Shown here piece after piece: positions 19,601-22,210 of a stretch of 22,210 nt of DNA. Source of the DNA: Paramacrobiotus richtersi (Eukaryota; Tardigrada; Eutardigrada; Parachela; Macrobiotidae); the NCBI GenBank assembly GCA_034698045.1, contig JAQGAU010000978.1:1-22210 (forward strand), read 5' to 3'. The notes beneath the pieces were generated by a model. That model was not told the DNA's origin and searched no databases. It saw only the letters and a list, made by a program, of their open reading frames with translations. Position 1 is the stretch's first letter. Every line of letters begins with the position of its first letter. The translations under genes and the position numbers were made by a program.

Positions 19601-21370
19601 GCCCGTGCCAAACTGAAGAGCGACGAGGAATTGAGTCGAAATTGTCGATTACGGTGGTCCAGTAGCTCGGAGGGCAGCGAGGGGGGCCGTGCGGCACCCG
19701 GGGCGCGGGTCCTGGTGGAGGGGGCGCTGCGGGTCGTGGATGCGTCGTCCTCGTCGGATGATGCGGTATGAACGTCGTACAACAGGCGTTTTGACGTATT
19801 TTTCTATTTTGACGTTTTTCCCCGTGTTTAATGTGATTGAACGGTCATTGGGGAATATAGTGTATCGTAGTGTAGTGGCTCAAAAGTTGAACGGAAATTG
19901 CGTTACAACAGCCAGCAATAGTTTAAATTCATATTCAGCTCATGAAATCAAATTTCAACATGTTCTGTCACTTTTTTTTCACCTGATTTAAAATCTTACA
20001 AAATCTCCTTATCCTAATTATTATGGATTTATTATTACTAGGGATTAGGGATAATTAATAAAATTTTTTTAAATTACAAACTTTTTTAATTAATTAAAAA
20101 AATATTACATAAAGCATAAAAAAATCAGCGAATGGGCAGAAATTCCAGGTTAAAACAATATAATTATATTAAAATTACAAACAATTCAAGAAAAGCAAAT
20201 GAAATTACTAGAACTAATATCATTAATTATTAGGGATTACTGGTTAATACGCAAGTTAATGTTGTTTTTGTAGGACGCTTATTTTACGCGTCGAACTAAA
20301 GAAATCGCCGAGAAAAACTACAAACAGGAAACGACGAAGATGGTGCATCGTGCCCAAGAGATTCAGCGTTTGATCGAAGAGACACAAGTGCGGCTACGGG
20401 AACTGGACGACAAGGCGGTGGAGATTGAAAGGGCACTGAAAGGCGATGTACATGTTAATAATTCCGATCAGCAACTGCAAACGGAGTGGTTTGGTGTGCT
20501 GGAGGAGAAACAGAGCGCCGATCGGCAGTTGCAAGAATTGAAGTTGACGTAAGTGGGCGATTTTATTTGTTATTCATTTTTTCGTTTATTCTTCGGTTTC
20601 GTTTCGTTTAGAATCTAATCCTGACTGTTTTGAGTTTTAAATAAATTTTGGCAACATTTCGTTATAATTTATTAATTTTAAACATTTCTAACTTACACGT
20701 TTGTTGAATTTTTGTGAATTTATCAATTTTCTTGTATTTCTGATAAATTTTTTAACTTGTTTATTAATTTTAAAATATTTTATTTTAACGTGGTTATCTT
20801 TGTTTATTTTCTTTGTATGGTTTTTGTTCCGCTTTTGCTCCTGTTACTGGATCTGCTTTTTTTAAATATCAATATTTTTTTAAATATTGATTTTAGATAT
20901 ATCTTTTTTCGAATATTAATTTTGAATATTTTTTTGAATATAATATTTCGTTCCGGTATTTTCATTCGCTTTTGTTGAATTGTTTTTAATTTTAATAAAT
21001 ATTTTTTTTACCTTGAAACTCGTTTGTTGTTGTTTATTTCCATCTCTGTTTAATGTTATCGTTAACTGTTGATTATTTTTTAATTATTTCTGTTGTTATT
21101 GTAATATTCGTTTCATTTTTAATAATATTTTATTATGCTGTTATTTTATTTATTATATCTGAGGCGGTTGCTTTGTTCAGGGCGGAAAAACTGGAGCTAG
21201 AGGACCGGCATCGTCGCGGTCAAGAGCAGCTGCGTCATTTGATGGGCATCGACGATGAGCGCAAGAGCCAGCAGGACAAGGAACGCGAAGAACAGCTGAT
21301 GAGTGAAATGCTCGATATTCGCAATGCTAAACGGGTTAATTTGGAGAAACTGACGGTTGTGCAAAAATAG
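4343..21370 (+). CDS. Mical: Mical, F-actin monooxygenase (17 coding exons)
   Basis: Spliced CDS: 4343-4684, 6765-6972, 7379-7635, 8052-8270, 8728-8985, 9447-9683, 10525-10796, 11649-11700, 11755-11902, 12888-13021, 14214-14611, 15459-15842, 16663-17105, 18387-18890, 19467-19765, 20274-20548, 21181-21370. All introns are GT-AG and the total is 1539 residues plus stop. Known role: Mical uses FAD, NADPH and O2 to oxidise actin methionines and disassemble F-actin downstream of semaphorin/plexin, and is released from autoinhibition by Rab GTPases binding the bMERB domain. Seen: FAD fingerprint GAGPCG (119-124), DG motif GADG (247-250), GD motif (423-424), then FWPLGTG; CH about 553-661; LIM 926-983; bMERB about 1386-1539. 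The start ATG has context CCACCATGA and an in-frame TAA at 4316-4318. Length is intermediate between vertebrate MICAL1 and the long fly forms. Boundaries were set by homology and phase, without transcript data. Confidence 0.93.
4685..6764 (+). other. Mical: Mical intron 1 (2080 bp) with tandem repeat and GC-rich island
   Basis: The longest intron. 4826-4977 is a two-copy tandem duplication (period about 80; each copy runs from AATTATGTAATAAATAGATA to AAATATACAATTAAA). 5890-6245 is a distinctly GC-richer island in otherwise very AT-rich DNA, with no recognisable coding frame. The remainder is AT-rich with nothing identifiable. Confidence 0.75.
6765..6972 (+). CDS. Mical: Mical coding exon 2: FAD-binding Rossmann motif
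   Basis: Residues 115-183 plus one base. [17 protein letters not shown] is the beta-alpha-beta dinucleotide fold, with GAGPCG at 119-124 and the acidic ribose-binding end VVVEKR. Then comes the hallmark NVLHLWPF and [13 protein letters not shown]. It starts after GCTCGCAG and ends ATAA|GTATGT in phase 1, so Ser184 is split across the intron. Confidence 0.93.
6973..7378 (+). other. Mical: Mical intron 2 (406 bp) with a 60-bp tandem duplication
   Basis: GT-AG intron. 7088-7140 and 7150-7200 are related copies (TTGTTAACAACATTTTAT...GATTATTTCTT versus CTGTTAACAGCATTTTAT...GAATTATTTCTT), with a period of about 61. The rest is T-rich. Confidence 0.65.
7379..7635 (+). CDS. Mical: Mical coding exon 3: monooxygenase, DG motif
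   Basis: Residues 184-269. The start after TTTTTCAAG restores Ser184 (A|GT) and gives [17 protein letters not shown], matching the conserved Mical segment. [13 protein letters not shown] carries the DG motif (GADG 247-250) that contacts both FAD and NADPH in this enzyme class. It ends LAI|GTACGT, phase 0. Confidence 0.92.
7636..8051 (+). other. Mical: Mical intron 3 (416 bp)
   Basis: A T-rich GT-AG intron ending TGTTTTTCAG. I see no repeat or other feature in it. Confidence 0.85.
8052..8270 (+). CDS. Mical: Mical coding exon 4: monooxygenase core
   Basis: Residues 270-342. AITANFINR, then [15 protein letters not shown], then [19 protein letters not shown], is among the most conserved Mical sequence. 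It ends LKQ|GTAAGC, phase 0. Confidence 0.94.
8271..8727 (+). other. Mical: Mical intron 4 (457 bp)
   Basis: AT-rich GT-AG intron ending TTATTGCAG. It contains one copy of the dispersed A-box-like repeat (8567-8583), reported separately. Nothing else is recognised. Confidence 0.85.
8567..8583 (+). repeat. Dispersed A-box-like repeat, copy 1 (intron 4)
   Basis: GCGTAGTGTACGGGCAC. Followed at about 30 bases by GTTCCAAAACT, which resembles a Pol III B box loosely. One of about nine copies of the core CGTAGTGTA-n-GGGC in the Mical introns. Confidence 0.5.
8728..8985 (+). CDS. Mical: Mical coding exon 5: monooxygenase, GD motif
   Basis: Residues 343-428. [15 protein letters not shown], then ALEAAKFST, then [19 protein letters not shown], ending [12 protein letters not shown]. 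The GD motif (423-424) binds the FAD ribityl/phosphate in this flavoprotein class. It ends GAG|GTGAGT, phase 0. Confidence 0.93.
8986..9446 (+). other. Mical: Mical intron 5 (461 bp)
   Basis: AT-rich GT-AG intron ending GTTTTCAG. It carries a dispersed A-box-like repeat at 9171-9190. Nothing else is recognised. Confidence 0.85.
9171..9229 (+). repeat. Dispersed A-box-like repeat, copy 2 (intron 5), longest copy
   Basis: GACGTAGTGTATGGGCACCT at 9171-9190, then CAGCTTTCAATCTT ending at 9229. The spacing from the A-box-like T (9175) to the B-box-like GCTTTCAATC (9218) is about 44, the distance between these boxes in a tRNA gene. TTCAATCTT also follows copy 4 and the inverted copy of the pair in intron 10. 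Confidence 0.5.
9447..9683 (+). CDS. Mical: Mical coding exon 6: end of monooxygenase domain
   Basis: Residues 429-507. [20 protein letters not shown] contains the conserved FWPLGTG loop beside the flavin. Then come [15 protein letters not shown] and [14 protein letters not shown], the helical exit of the domain. It starts after GTTTTCAG and ends AAAGCCAAG|GTATGA, phase 0. Confidence 0.93.
9724..10060 (+). repeat. AT-rich tandem array in intron 6, period about 77 bp
   Basis: The key segment CTAAATAATGTACCAAAATA recurs at 9801 and 9955, with a close variant at 10032. Diverged versions lie near 9731 (AAATAAATCATGCCAAAAAT) and 9865 (AAATAAGCTCAAAATT). Spacings of 154 and 77 suggest about five copies. 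Confidence 0.6.
10221..10242 (+). repeat. Dispersed A-box-like repeat, copy 3 (intron 6)
   Basis: AAGCGTAGTGTAACGGCCCA, preceded by CATTCCAAGG. Copy 4 is preceded by the similar ATTTCAAGG, so the shared unit extends upstream of the core. TAGTGTAACGG fits the Pol III A-box consensus TRGYNNARNNG exactly. Confidence 0.5.
10525..10796 (+). CDS. Mical: Mical coding exon 7: linker and first half of CH domain
   Basis: Residues 508-597 plus two bases. [15 protein letters not shown] matches the arthropod-type Mical linker. CH begins near [18 protein letters not shown]. The usual W-DG-LALCAL-H signature reads [12 protein letters not shown] here (W580), so the Asp-Gly pair is missing. It ends CTCAT-independent GAATTAAT|GTAAAA in phase 2. 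Confidence 0.9.
10797..11648 (+). other. Mical: Mical intron 7 (852 bp), half tandem repeats
   Basis: 10800-11260 is an AT-rich dimeric tandem array. The remainder to the acceptor (CTGCATTTTAG) holds nothing recognised. The small minus-strand frame at 11238-11501 has no supporting features. Confidence 0.8.
10800..11260 (+). repeat. AT-rich dimeric tandem array in intron 7, period about 70 bp
   Basis: TTAAATTAATGGAC or its variants start at 10840, 10938, 11008, 11079 and 11148 (spacings 98, 70, 71, 69). Each alternates with a related half-unit TTAAATTA-TGCAGAAAA-TC-ATAGTAAAATGTCA, so the basic unit is about 35 bp, arranged as dimers. Confidence 0.7.
11649..11700 (+). CDS. Mical: Mical coding exon 8: short CH exon
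   Basis: Residues 598-615 in a 52-nt exon. It completes Ile598 (AT|A) and gives [17 protein letters not shown], the CH stretch after RPELI. The tandem AGAG at the acceptor could allow a 2-nt shift, but only AG at 11647-11648 keeps the CH frame. It ends CGA|GTATGT, phase 0. Confidence 0.82.
11701..11754 (+). other. Mical: Mical intron 8, 54-bp mini-intron
   Basis: GTATGTTG to ATGGTAG, with a branch-like TATTGATCAT/TTTTAATG tract. Its 54 nt compare with 406-2080 nt for every other intron of the gene. It is not divisible-neutral coding: it is in frame length (54 = 18 codons), but it holds TGA/TAA stops in frame, so retention would truncate the CH domain. Confidence 0.8.
11755..11902 (+). CDS. 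Mical: Mical coding exon 9: second half of CH domain
   Basis: Residues 616-664 plus one base. [17 protein letters not shown] then [17 protein letters not shown] closes the CH fold; the final helix and the following REIPG resemble fly Mical. It ends GGCG|GTGAGT, phase 1. Confidence 0.88.
11903..12887 (+). other. Mical: Mical intron 9 (985 bp)
   Basis: AT-rich. 12190-12290 repeats AATTAAAATCGATATGATTT as AATTAAAATCGGTATAATTT. The A-box-like repeat copy 4 is at 12461-12482. It ends TGTTTATAG. No further feature is recognised. Confidence 0.8.
12461..12505 (+). repeat. Dispersed A-box-like repeat, copy 4 (intron 9)
   Basis: GGAAGCGTAGTGTATGGGCA at 12461-12480, then TTCAATCTT ending at 12505. The core is identical to copy 2 over GTAGTGTATGGGCAC. 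Confidence 0.5.
12888..13021 (+). CDS. Mical: Mical coding exon 10: Ser/Pro linker
   Basis: Residues 665-709. Pro/Ser-rich ([16 protein letters not shown], then [16 protein letters not shown]). The length of 134 nt is exactly what is needed to join phase 1 (exon 9) to phase 0 (exon 11). It ends AAACGACGG|GTGAGG. A self-contained reading from ATG 12878 or 12908 is also possible (see findings). No domain; probably disordered. Confidence 0.75.
13022..13225 (+). CDS. Mical: Candidate alternative C-terminus: read-through of exon 10 with a membrane segment
   Basis: If the exon 10 donor is not used, the frame continues for 67 codons to TAA 13223-13225. Seen: basic start VRHRS, two-cysteine cluster CFECC, and a hydrophobic run [14 protein letters not shown] (about 20 residues with its flanks) ending in CDPCP, then an ordinary charged tail. 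The DNA is much richer in G+C than neighbouring introns, and an AATAAA lies at 13478-13483. Inferred product: a Mical of about 776 residues with monooxygenase and CH but neither LIM nor bMERB, anchored in a membrane, possibly palmitoylated at the cysteines. Alternative: a separate single-exon protein of 115 codons starting at ATG 12878. Confidence 0.45.
   Translation: MRHRSCFECCLVYFSLFALVWLYLCDPCPVGRPATEAPADNEVLLLPERRTLVLISYEILFRPPLVF
13478..13483 (+). terminator. Candidate intronic polyadenylation signal
   Basis: AATAAA in GTGAATAAAAGG, 253 bases after the read-through stop, in DNA that is GT-rich and less AT-rich than other introns. It fits a composite terminal exon. AATAAA is frequent by chance in AT-rich DNA, but this stretch is not very AT-rich. 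Confidence 0.35.
13657..13893. repeat. Inverted pair of the A-box-like repeat, copies 5 and 5' (intron 10)
   Basis: Arms 13657-13677 and 13873-13893 are inverted, 21 nt long and 20/21 complementary (core TGTAGTGTAGCGGCATT), separated by 195 bp. TAGTGTAGCGG matches the A-box consensus exactly. The minus copy continues into TTTCAATCTTTT, like copies 2 and 4. The arrangement resembles a small inverted-repeat element and would form a hairpin in the pre-mRNA. Confidence 0.6.
14214..14611 (+). CDS. Mical: Mical coding exon 11: basic and coiled-coil linker
   Basis: Residues 710-841 plus two bases. It starts [15 protein letters not shown], which with the KRR ending exon 10 makes a bipartite nuclear-signal pattern. 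Then comes a charged helical stretch ([10 protein letters not shown], then [12 protein letters not shown], then [13 protein letters not shown]) equivalent to the short coiled-coil repeats between CH and LIM in arthropod Mical. The acceptor is a CAGCAG tandem, so Gln710 may be optional. It ends AAGCG|GTAAGG, phase 2. Confidence 0.85.
14612..15458 (+). other. Mical: Mical intron 11 (847 bp)
   Basis: AT-rich. 14815-15080 is somewhat less AT-rich and contains a weak A-box-like match (ATCGTAGTGCAATG at 15036-15049). It ends CTTATACAG. No other feature. Confidence 0.8.
15459..15842 (+). CDS. Mical: Mical coding exon 12: linker and LIM zinc finger 1
   Basis: Residues 842-969 plus two bases. [18 protein letters not shown] matches the pre-LIM helix of arthropod Mical. 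LIM begins [19 protein letters not shown]: Cys926, Cys929, His947 and Cys950 form zinc site 1, and Cys953 and Cys956 open site 2. The exon ends GATCG|GTAAGC in phase 2 within the second finger. Confidence 0.93.
15843..16662 (+). other. Mical: Mical intron 12 (820 bp)
   Basis: AT-rich, with the A-box-like repeat copy 6 at 16341-16363 and a run of TTATTTAT/AATAATAA simple sequence at 16465-16640 before the acceptor CACTATTTTAG. Nothing else is recognised. Confidence 0.8.
16341..16386 (+). repeat. Dispersed A-box-like repeat, copy 6 (intron 12)
   Basis: GCATCCGTAGTGCAGGGGCA at 16341-16360, then CACTTCAATCGTT ending at 16386. TAGTGCAGGGG matches the A-box consensus. TTCAATC follows, as in copies 2, 4 and 5'. 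Confidence 0.45.
16663..17105 (+). CDS. Mical: Mical coding exon 13: LIM end and acidic linker
   Basis: Residues 970-1117 plus one base. [15 protein letters not shown] supplies the last LIM ligands Cys980 and His983. Then a proline-rich stretch ([16 protein letters not shown]) and an acidic stretch ([15 protein letters not shown], then [15 protein letters not shown]), typical of the Mical region after LIM. It ends GAGTCGG|GTGAGT, phase 1. Confidence 0.92.
17841..17887 (+). repeat. Dispersed A-box-like repeat, copy 7 (intron 13), with B-box-like match
   Basis: GTCGTAGTGAAGCGGCTTGA at 17841-17860 (A box TAGTGAAGCGG exact), then GATTCGAAACC at 17877-17887, which matches the B-box consensus GGTTCGANNCC at all but one position. 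The spacing of 32 is shorter than in a tRNA and no anticodon arm can be folded, so this is not a tRNA gene. Confidence 0.5.
18219..18245. repeat. Perfect 12-bp inverted repeat in intron 13
   Basis: AATTACACAATT and AATTGTGTAATT separated by AAG. A third overlapping arm (AATTGTGTAA at 18210-18219) precedes it, and ACACAATTAAGAATT recurs at 18275, so this is part of a small palindromic repeat cluster near the exon 14 acceptor. Confidence 0.6.
18387..18890 (+). CDS. Mical: Mical coding exon 14: proline-rich linker
   Basis: Residues 1118-1285 plus one base. It reads [15 protein letters not shown], then Pro-rich [16 protein letters not shown] (candidate SH3 ligands), then [16 protein letters not shown], then a helical [12 protein letters not shown], then [14 protein letters not shown]. 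The two F-x-TP-x-x-S motifs (1189-1197 and 1245-1253) look like an internal repeat and possible proline-directed phosphosites. A better pyrimidine tract ends at 18356 in the same frame and would add ten mostly hydrophobic residues (total 1549). It ends GGGAG|GTGAGA, phase 1. Confidence 0.85.
18891..19466 (+). other. Mical: Mical intron 14 (576 bp)
   Basis: 18985-19110 is A-rich simple sequence (AATAAATAAC-like) and 19365-19450 is (ATATAAATAATA)n. It ends CATAATTAG. CGTACTGTATTGTGTACC at about 19154 is a poor match to the dispersed A-box-like repeat and is not counted. Confidence 0.8.
19467..19765 (+). CDS. Mical: Mical coding exon 15: disordered linker before bMERB
   Basis: Residues 1286-1385. 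[16 protein letters not shown], then [15 protein letters not shown], a basic/Ala helix ([13 protein letters not shown]), then a Ser/Gly stretch ending DASSSSDDA. The acidic serine end just before the C-terminal helices is typical of Mical. It ends GATGCG|GTATGA, phase 0. Confidence 0.88.
19766..20273 (+). other. Mical: Mical intron 15 (508 bp)
   Basis: AT-rich, with the A-box-like repeat copy 8 at 19864-19883. It ends TTTTTGTAG. Nothing else is recognised. Confidence 0.85.
19864..19883 (+). repeat. Dispersed A-box-like repeat, copy 8 (intron 15)
   Basis: ATCGTAGTGTAGTGGCTCAA. TAGTGTAGTGG matches the A-box consensus exactly. A weak GTTGAAC follows, with no clear B box. Confidence 0.45.
20274..20548 (+). 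CDS. Mical: Mical coding exon 16: bMERB domain, first helices
   Basis: Residues 1386-1476 plus two bases. [19 protein letters not shown], then [20 protein letters not shown], then EIERALKG, then [20 protein letters not shown] is the bMERB (DUF3585) coiled coil. This domain binds Rab8-family GTPases and holds Mical inactive until a Rab binds. It ends TTGAC|GTAAGT, phase 2. Confidence 0.92.
20549..21180 (+). other. Mical: Mical intron 16 (632 bp)
   Basis: Extremely T-rich GT-AG intron ending GCTTTGTTCAG. Its long open frames are F/I/L-rich artefacts of composition. Nothing else is recognised. Confidence 0.85.
21181..21370 (+). CDS. Mical: Mical coding exon 17: bMERB end and stop
   Basis: Residues 1477-1539. 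[20 protein letters not shown], then [19 protein letters not shown], then [16 protein letters not shown] closes the bMERB helix bundle and ends TVVQK with TAG at 21368-21370. The protein ends shortly after the domain, as in other Micals. Confidence 0.93.
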
Positions 21371-21963
21371 GTTGGTTCTGGTTTTTCTGGTAATTAATTA
21401 ATAAATTTTGGCCTGATTGCTGGATACGGTAAAAAATGTTTAGTATTATAATTATTATGACGCTATGCGGCAGAATTTTAAAACTGACGAAATTTATTTT
21501 AGATTTTGGTTTTGTTTTTTGAAATGTTTGATTTTTAATAAGAAATTCGTTATTTAAAATATCCATTTATTTCTGAATTACATACTTGAAATCTGTTTAT
21601 TCCGCATGAAAACGATAACTGAAAAATGGACCTTAATATAATAGTATTGTATCGGTGATAATTATAAATTAACCAGGACTGAAAAAATGCCCTAGCGTCT
21701 ATAAATAATAACGTTTTTATCGCCTTAATTTATCAGTTTATTTTTTGCAGGCTTGATAAACAGCTGCTTTTTCTTTGCTTCTTTTTGGTAAATTTGTTAA
21801 CTTATTTTTAAAATGTTCTAATGAAATCTTATTTAATTTTTGTAAATAATGTGATAATGAAAACCATGATAATTAGGCAGAATCAAAATAAATTTATTTT
21901 AAAATAAAATAAAATAAGAACACTTAACTGGAATTAATATTTAATTTTGACATATTTGGTAAC
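21371..21963. other. AT-rich intergenic DNA between convergent 3' ends
   Basis: No coding frame or RNA gene is recognised. It holds the Mical 3' untranslated region and, read on the minus strand, an AATAAA (TTTATT at 21893-21898) 66 bases beyond the stop of the minus-strand frame. Confidence 0.6.
21400..21405 (+). terminator. Mical: Possible Mical polyadenylation signal
   Basis: AATAAA 29 bases after the stop; another lies at 21887-21892. Either could serve. The region is AT-rich, so chance matches are likely. Confidence 0.35.
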
Positions 21964-22209
21964 TTATTCAGTGGTGGCCCGCCAACTCCGGGCAACGGGT
22001 TTTAGTTCCTCCCATTGCCCACCATGAAGCCTGACAGTTAATTTTCTATTGTACCCCAGACGTCCATTCATCGTGCTATCCAACACGGTAAAAAGTTCGG
22101 TTTTATCGGCTGGCCAGAATTTTTTACGAATTCTAAATCGGAGCACACCAGCTTCGTAAACTTGTCCGACCCGTGCTTTGCCTTTTCTCAAAACTGACGA
22201 AACAATTTG
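21964..22209 (-). CDS. Terminal exon of an unidentified convergent gene (partial)
   Basis: The minus-strand frame is open from the right edge (QIVSSVLRKGKARVGQVYEA) through FRIRKKFWPADKTELFTVLD and LTVRLHGGQWEELKPVARSW to TAA at 21964-21966. At least 81 codons. The sharp rise in G+C at its end and the balanced, charged composition look coding, and a minus-strand AATAAA follows at 21898-21893. The 5' part lies outside the window, and no true start is visible. I do not recognise the family; there is no membrane segment, cysteine pattern or repeat in this part. Confidence 0.5.
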   Translation of the reverse strand, partial: QIVSSVLRKGKARVGQVYEAGVLRFRIRKKFWPADKTELFTVLDSTMNGRLGYNRKLTVRLHGGQWEELKPVARSWRATTE

Positions 22210-22210
22210 T

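Noticed and set aside
19327-19782. 151-codon minus-strand frame
   Set aside because: Antisense shadow of exon 15 running into simple AT repeat.
20757-20978. 73-codon hydrophobic frame
   Set aside because: Composition artefact of T-rich intron 16.
1-22210. CRISPR arrays, bacterial operons or prophage
   Set aside because: Spliced animal gene structure throughout. The tandem repeats have no uniform spacers.

Overview
The window is animal nuclear DNA, probably from an ecdysozoan invertebrate. GC-rich coding exons with GT-AG boundaries sit in long, very AT-rich introns. It holds one complete gene on the plus strand, a Mical orthologue (molecule interacting with CasL, an F-actin methionine monooxygenase). 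I could join 17 coding exons from 4343 to 21370. The exon phases are consistent throughout, and the sum is 4620 nt, or 1539 residues plus a stop. The predicted protein runs in order: N-terminal helical lead, FAD monooxygenase domain, diverged CH domain, a linker with a likely bipartite nuclear signal, one LIM domain, a long acidic and proline-rich linker, and a C-terminal bMERB (DUF3585) Rab-binding coiled coil. From remembered Mical sequences, its linkers and LIM domain look most like arthropod Mical; this is an impression, not a search result. Layout: 1-173 is a flank with a doubtful end of an upstream coding frame. 183-1845 is a 1.66-kb foldback-like DNA transposon with terminal inverted arrays of a roughly 16-bp repeat and an exact 9-bp target-site duplication (174-182 and 1846-1854). 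1855-4062 is AT-rich intergenic or 5' leader DNA with a 165-bp tandem duplication. 4063-4320 is a triplicated unit of about 85 bp, each copy carrying a splice-acceptor-like tract, right before the Mical start. 4343-21370 is Mical. From 21964 to the right edge a minus-strand reading frame looks like the last exon of a convergent neighbour. Three things deserve attention. First, reading on from exon 10 into intron 10 gives 67 more GC-rich in-frame codons with a hydrophobic segment, a stop at 13223-13225 and an AATAAA at 13478-13483. This suggests an alternative terminal exon giving a short, membrane-anchored Mical of about 776 residues (monooxygenase plus CH, without LIM or bMERB). Second, a short motif with core CGTAGTGTA-n-GGGC recurs in most Mical introns, nearly always in sense orientation, and fits a Pol III A box; it looks like the remains of a tRNA-derived SINE family. 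Third, the start region combines the triplicated acceptor-like tracts with an 11-codon upstream frame whose stop overlaps the Mical start codon as ATGA. Several introns also hold their own AT-rich tandem repeats with periods of about 60-80 bp.
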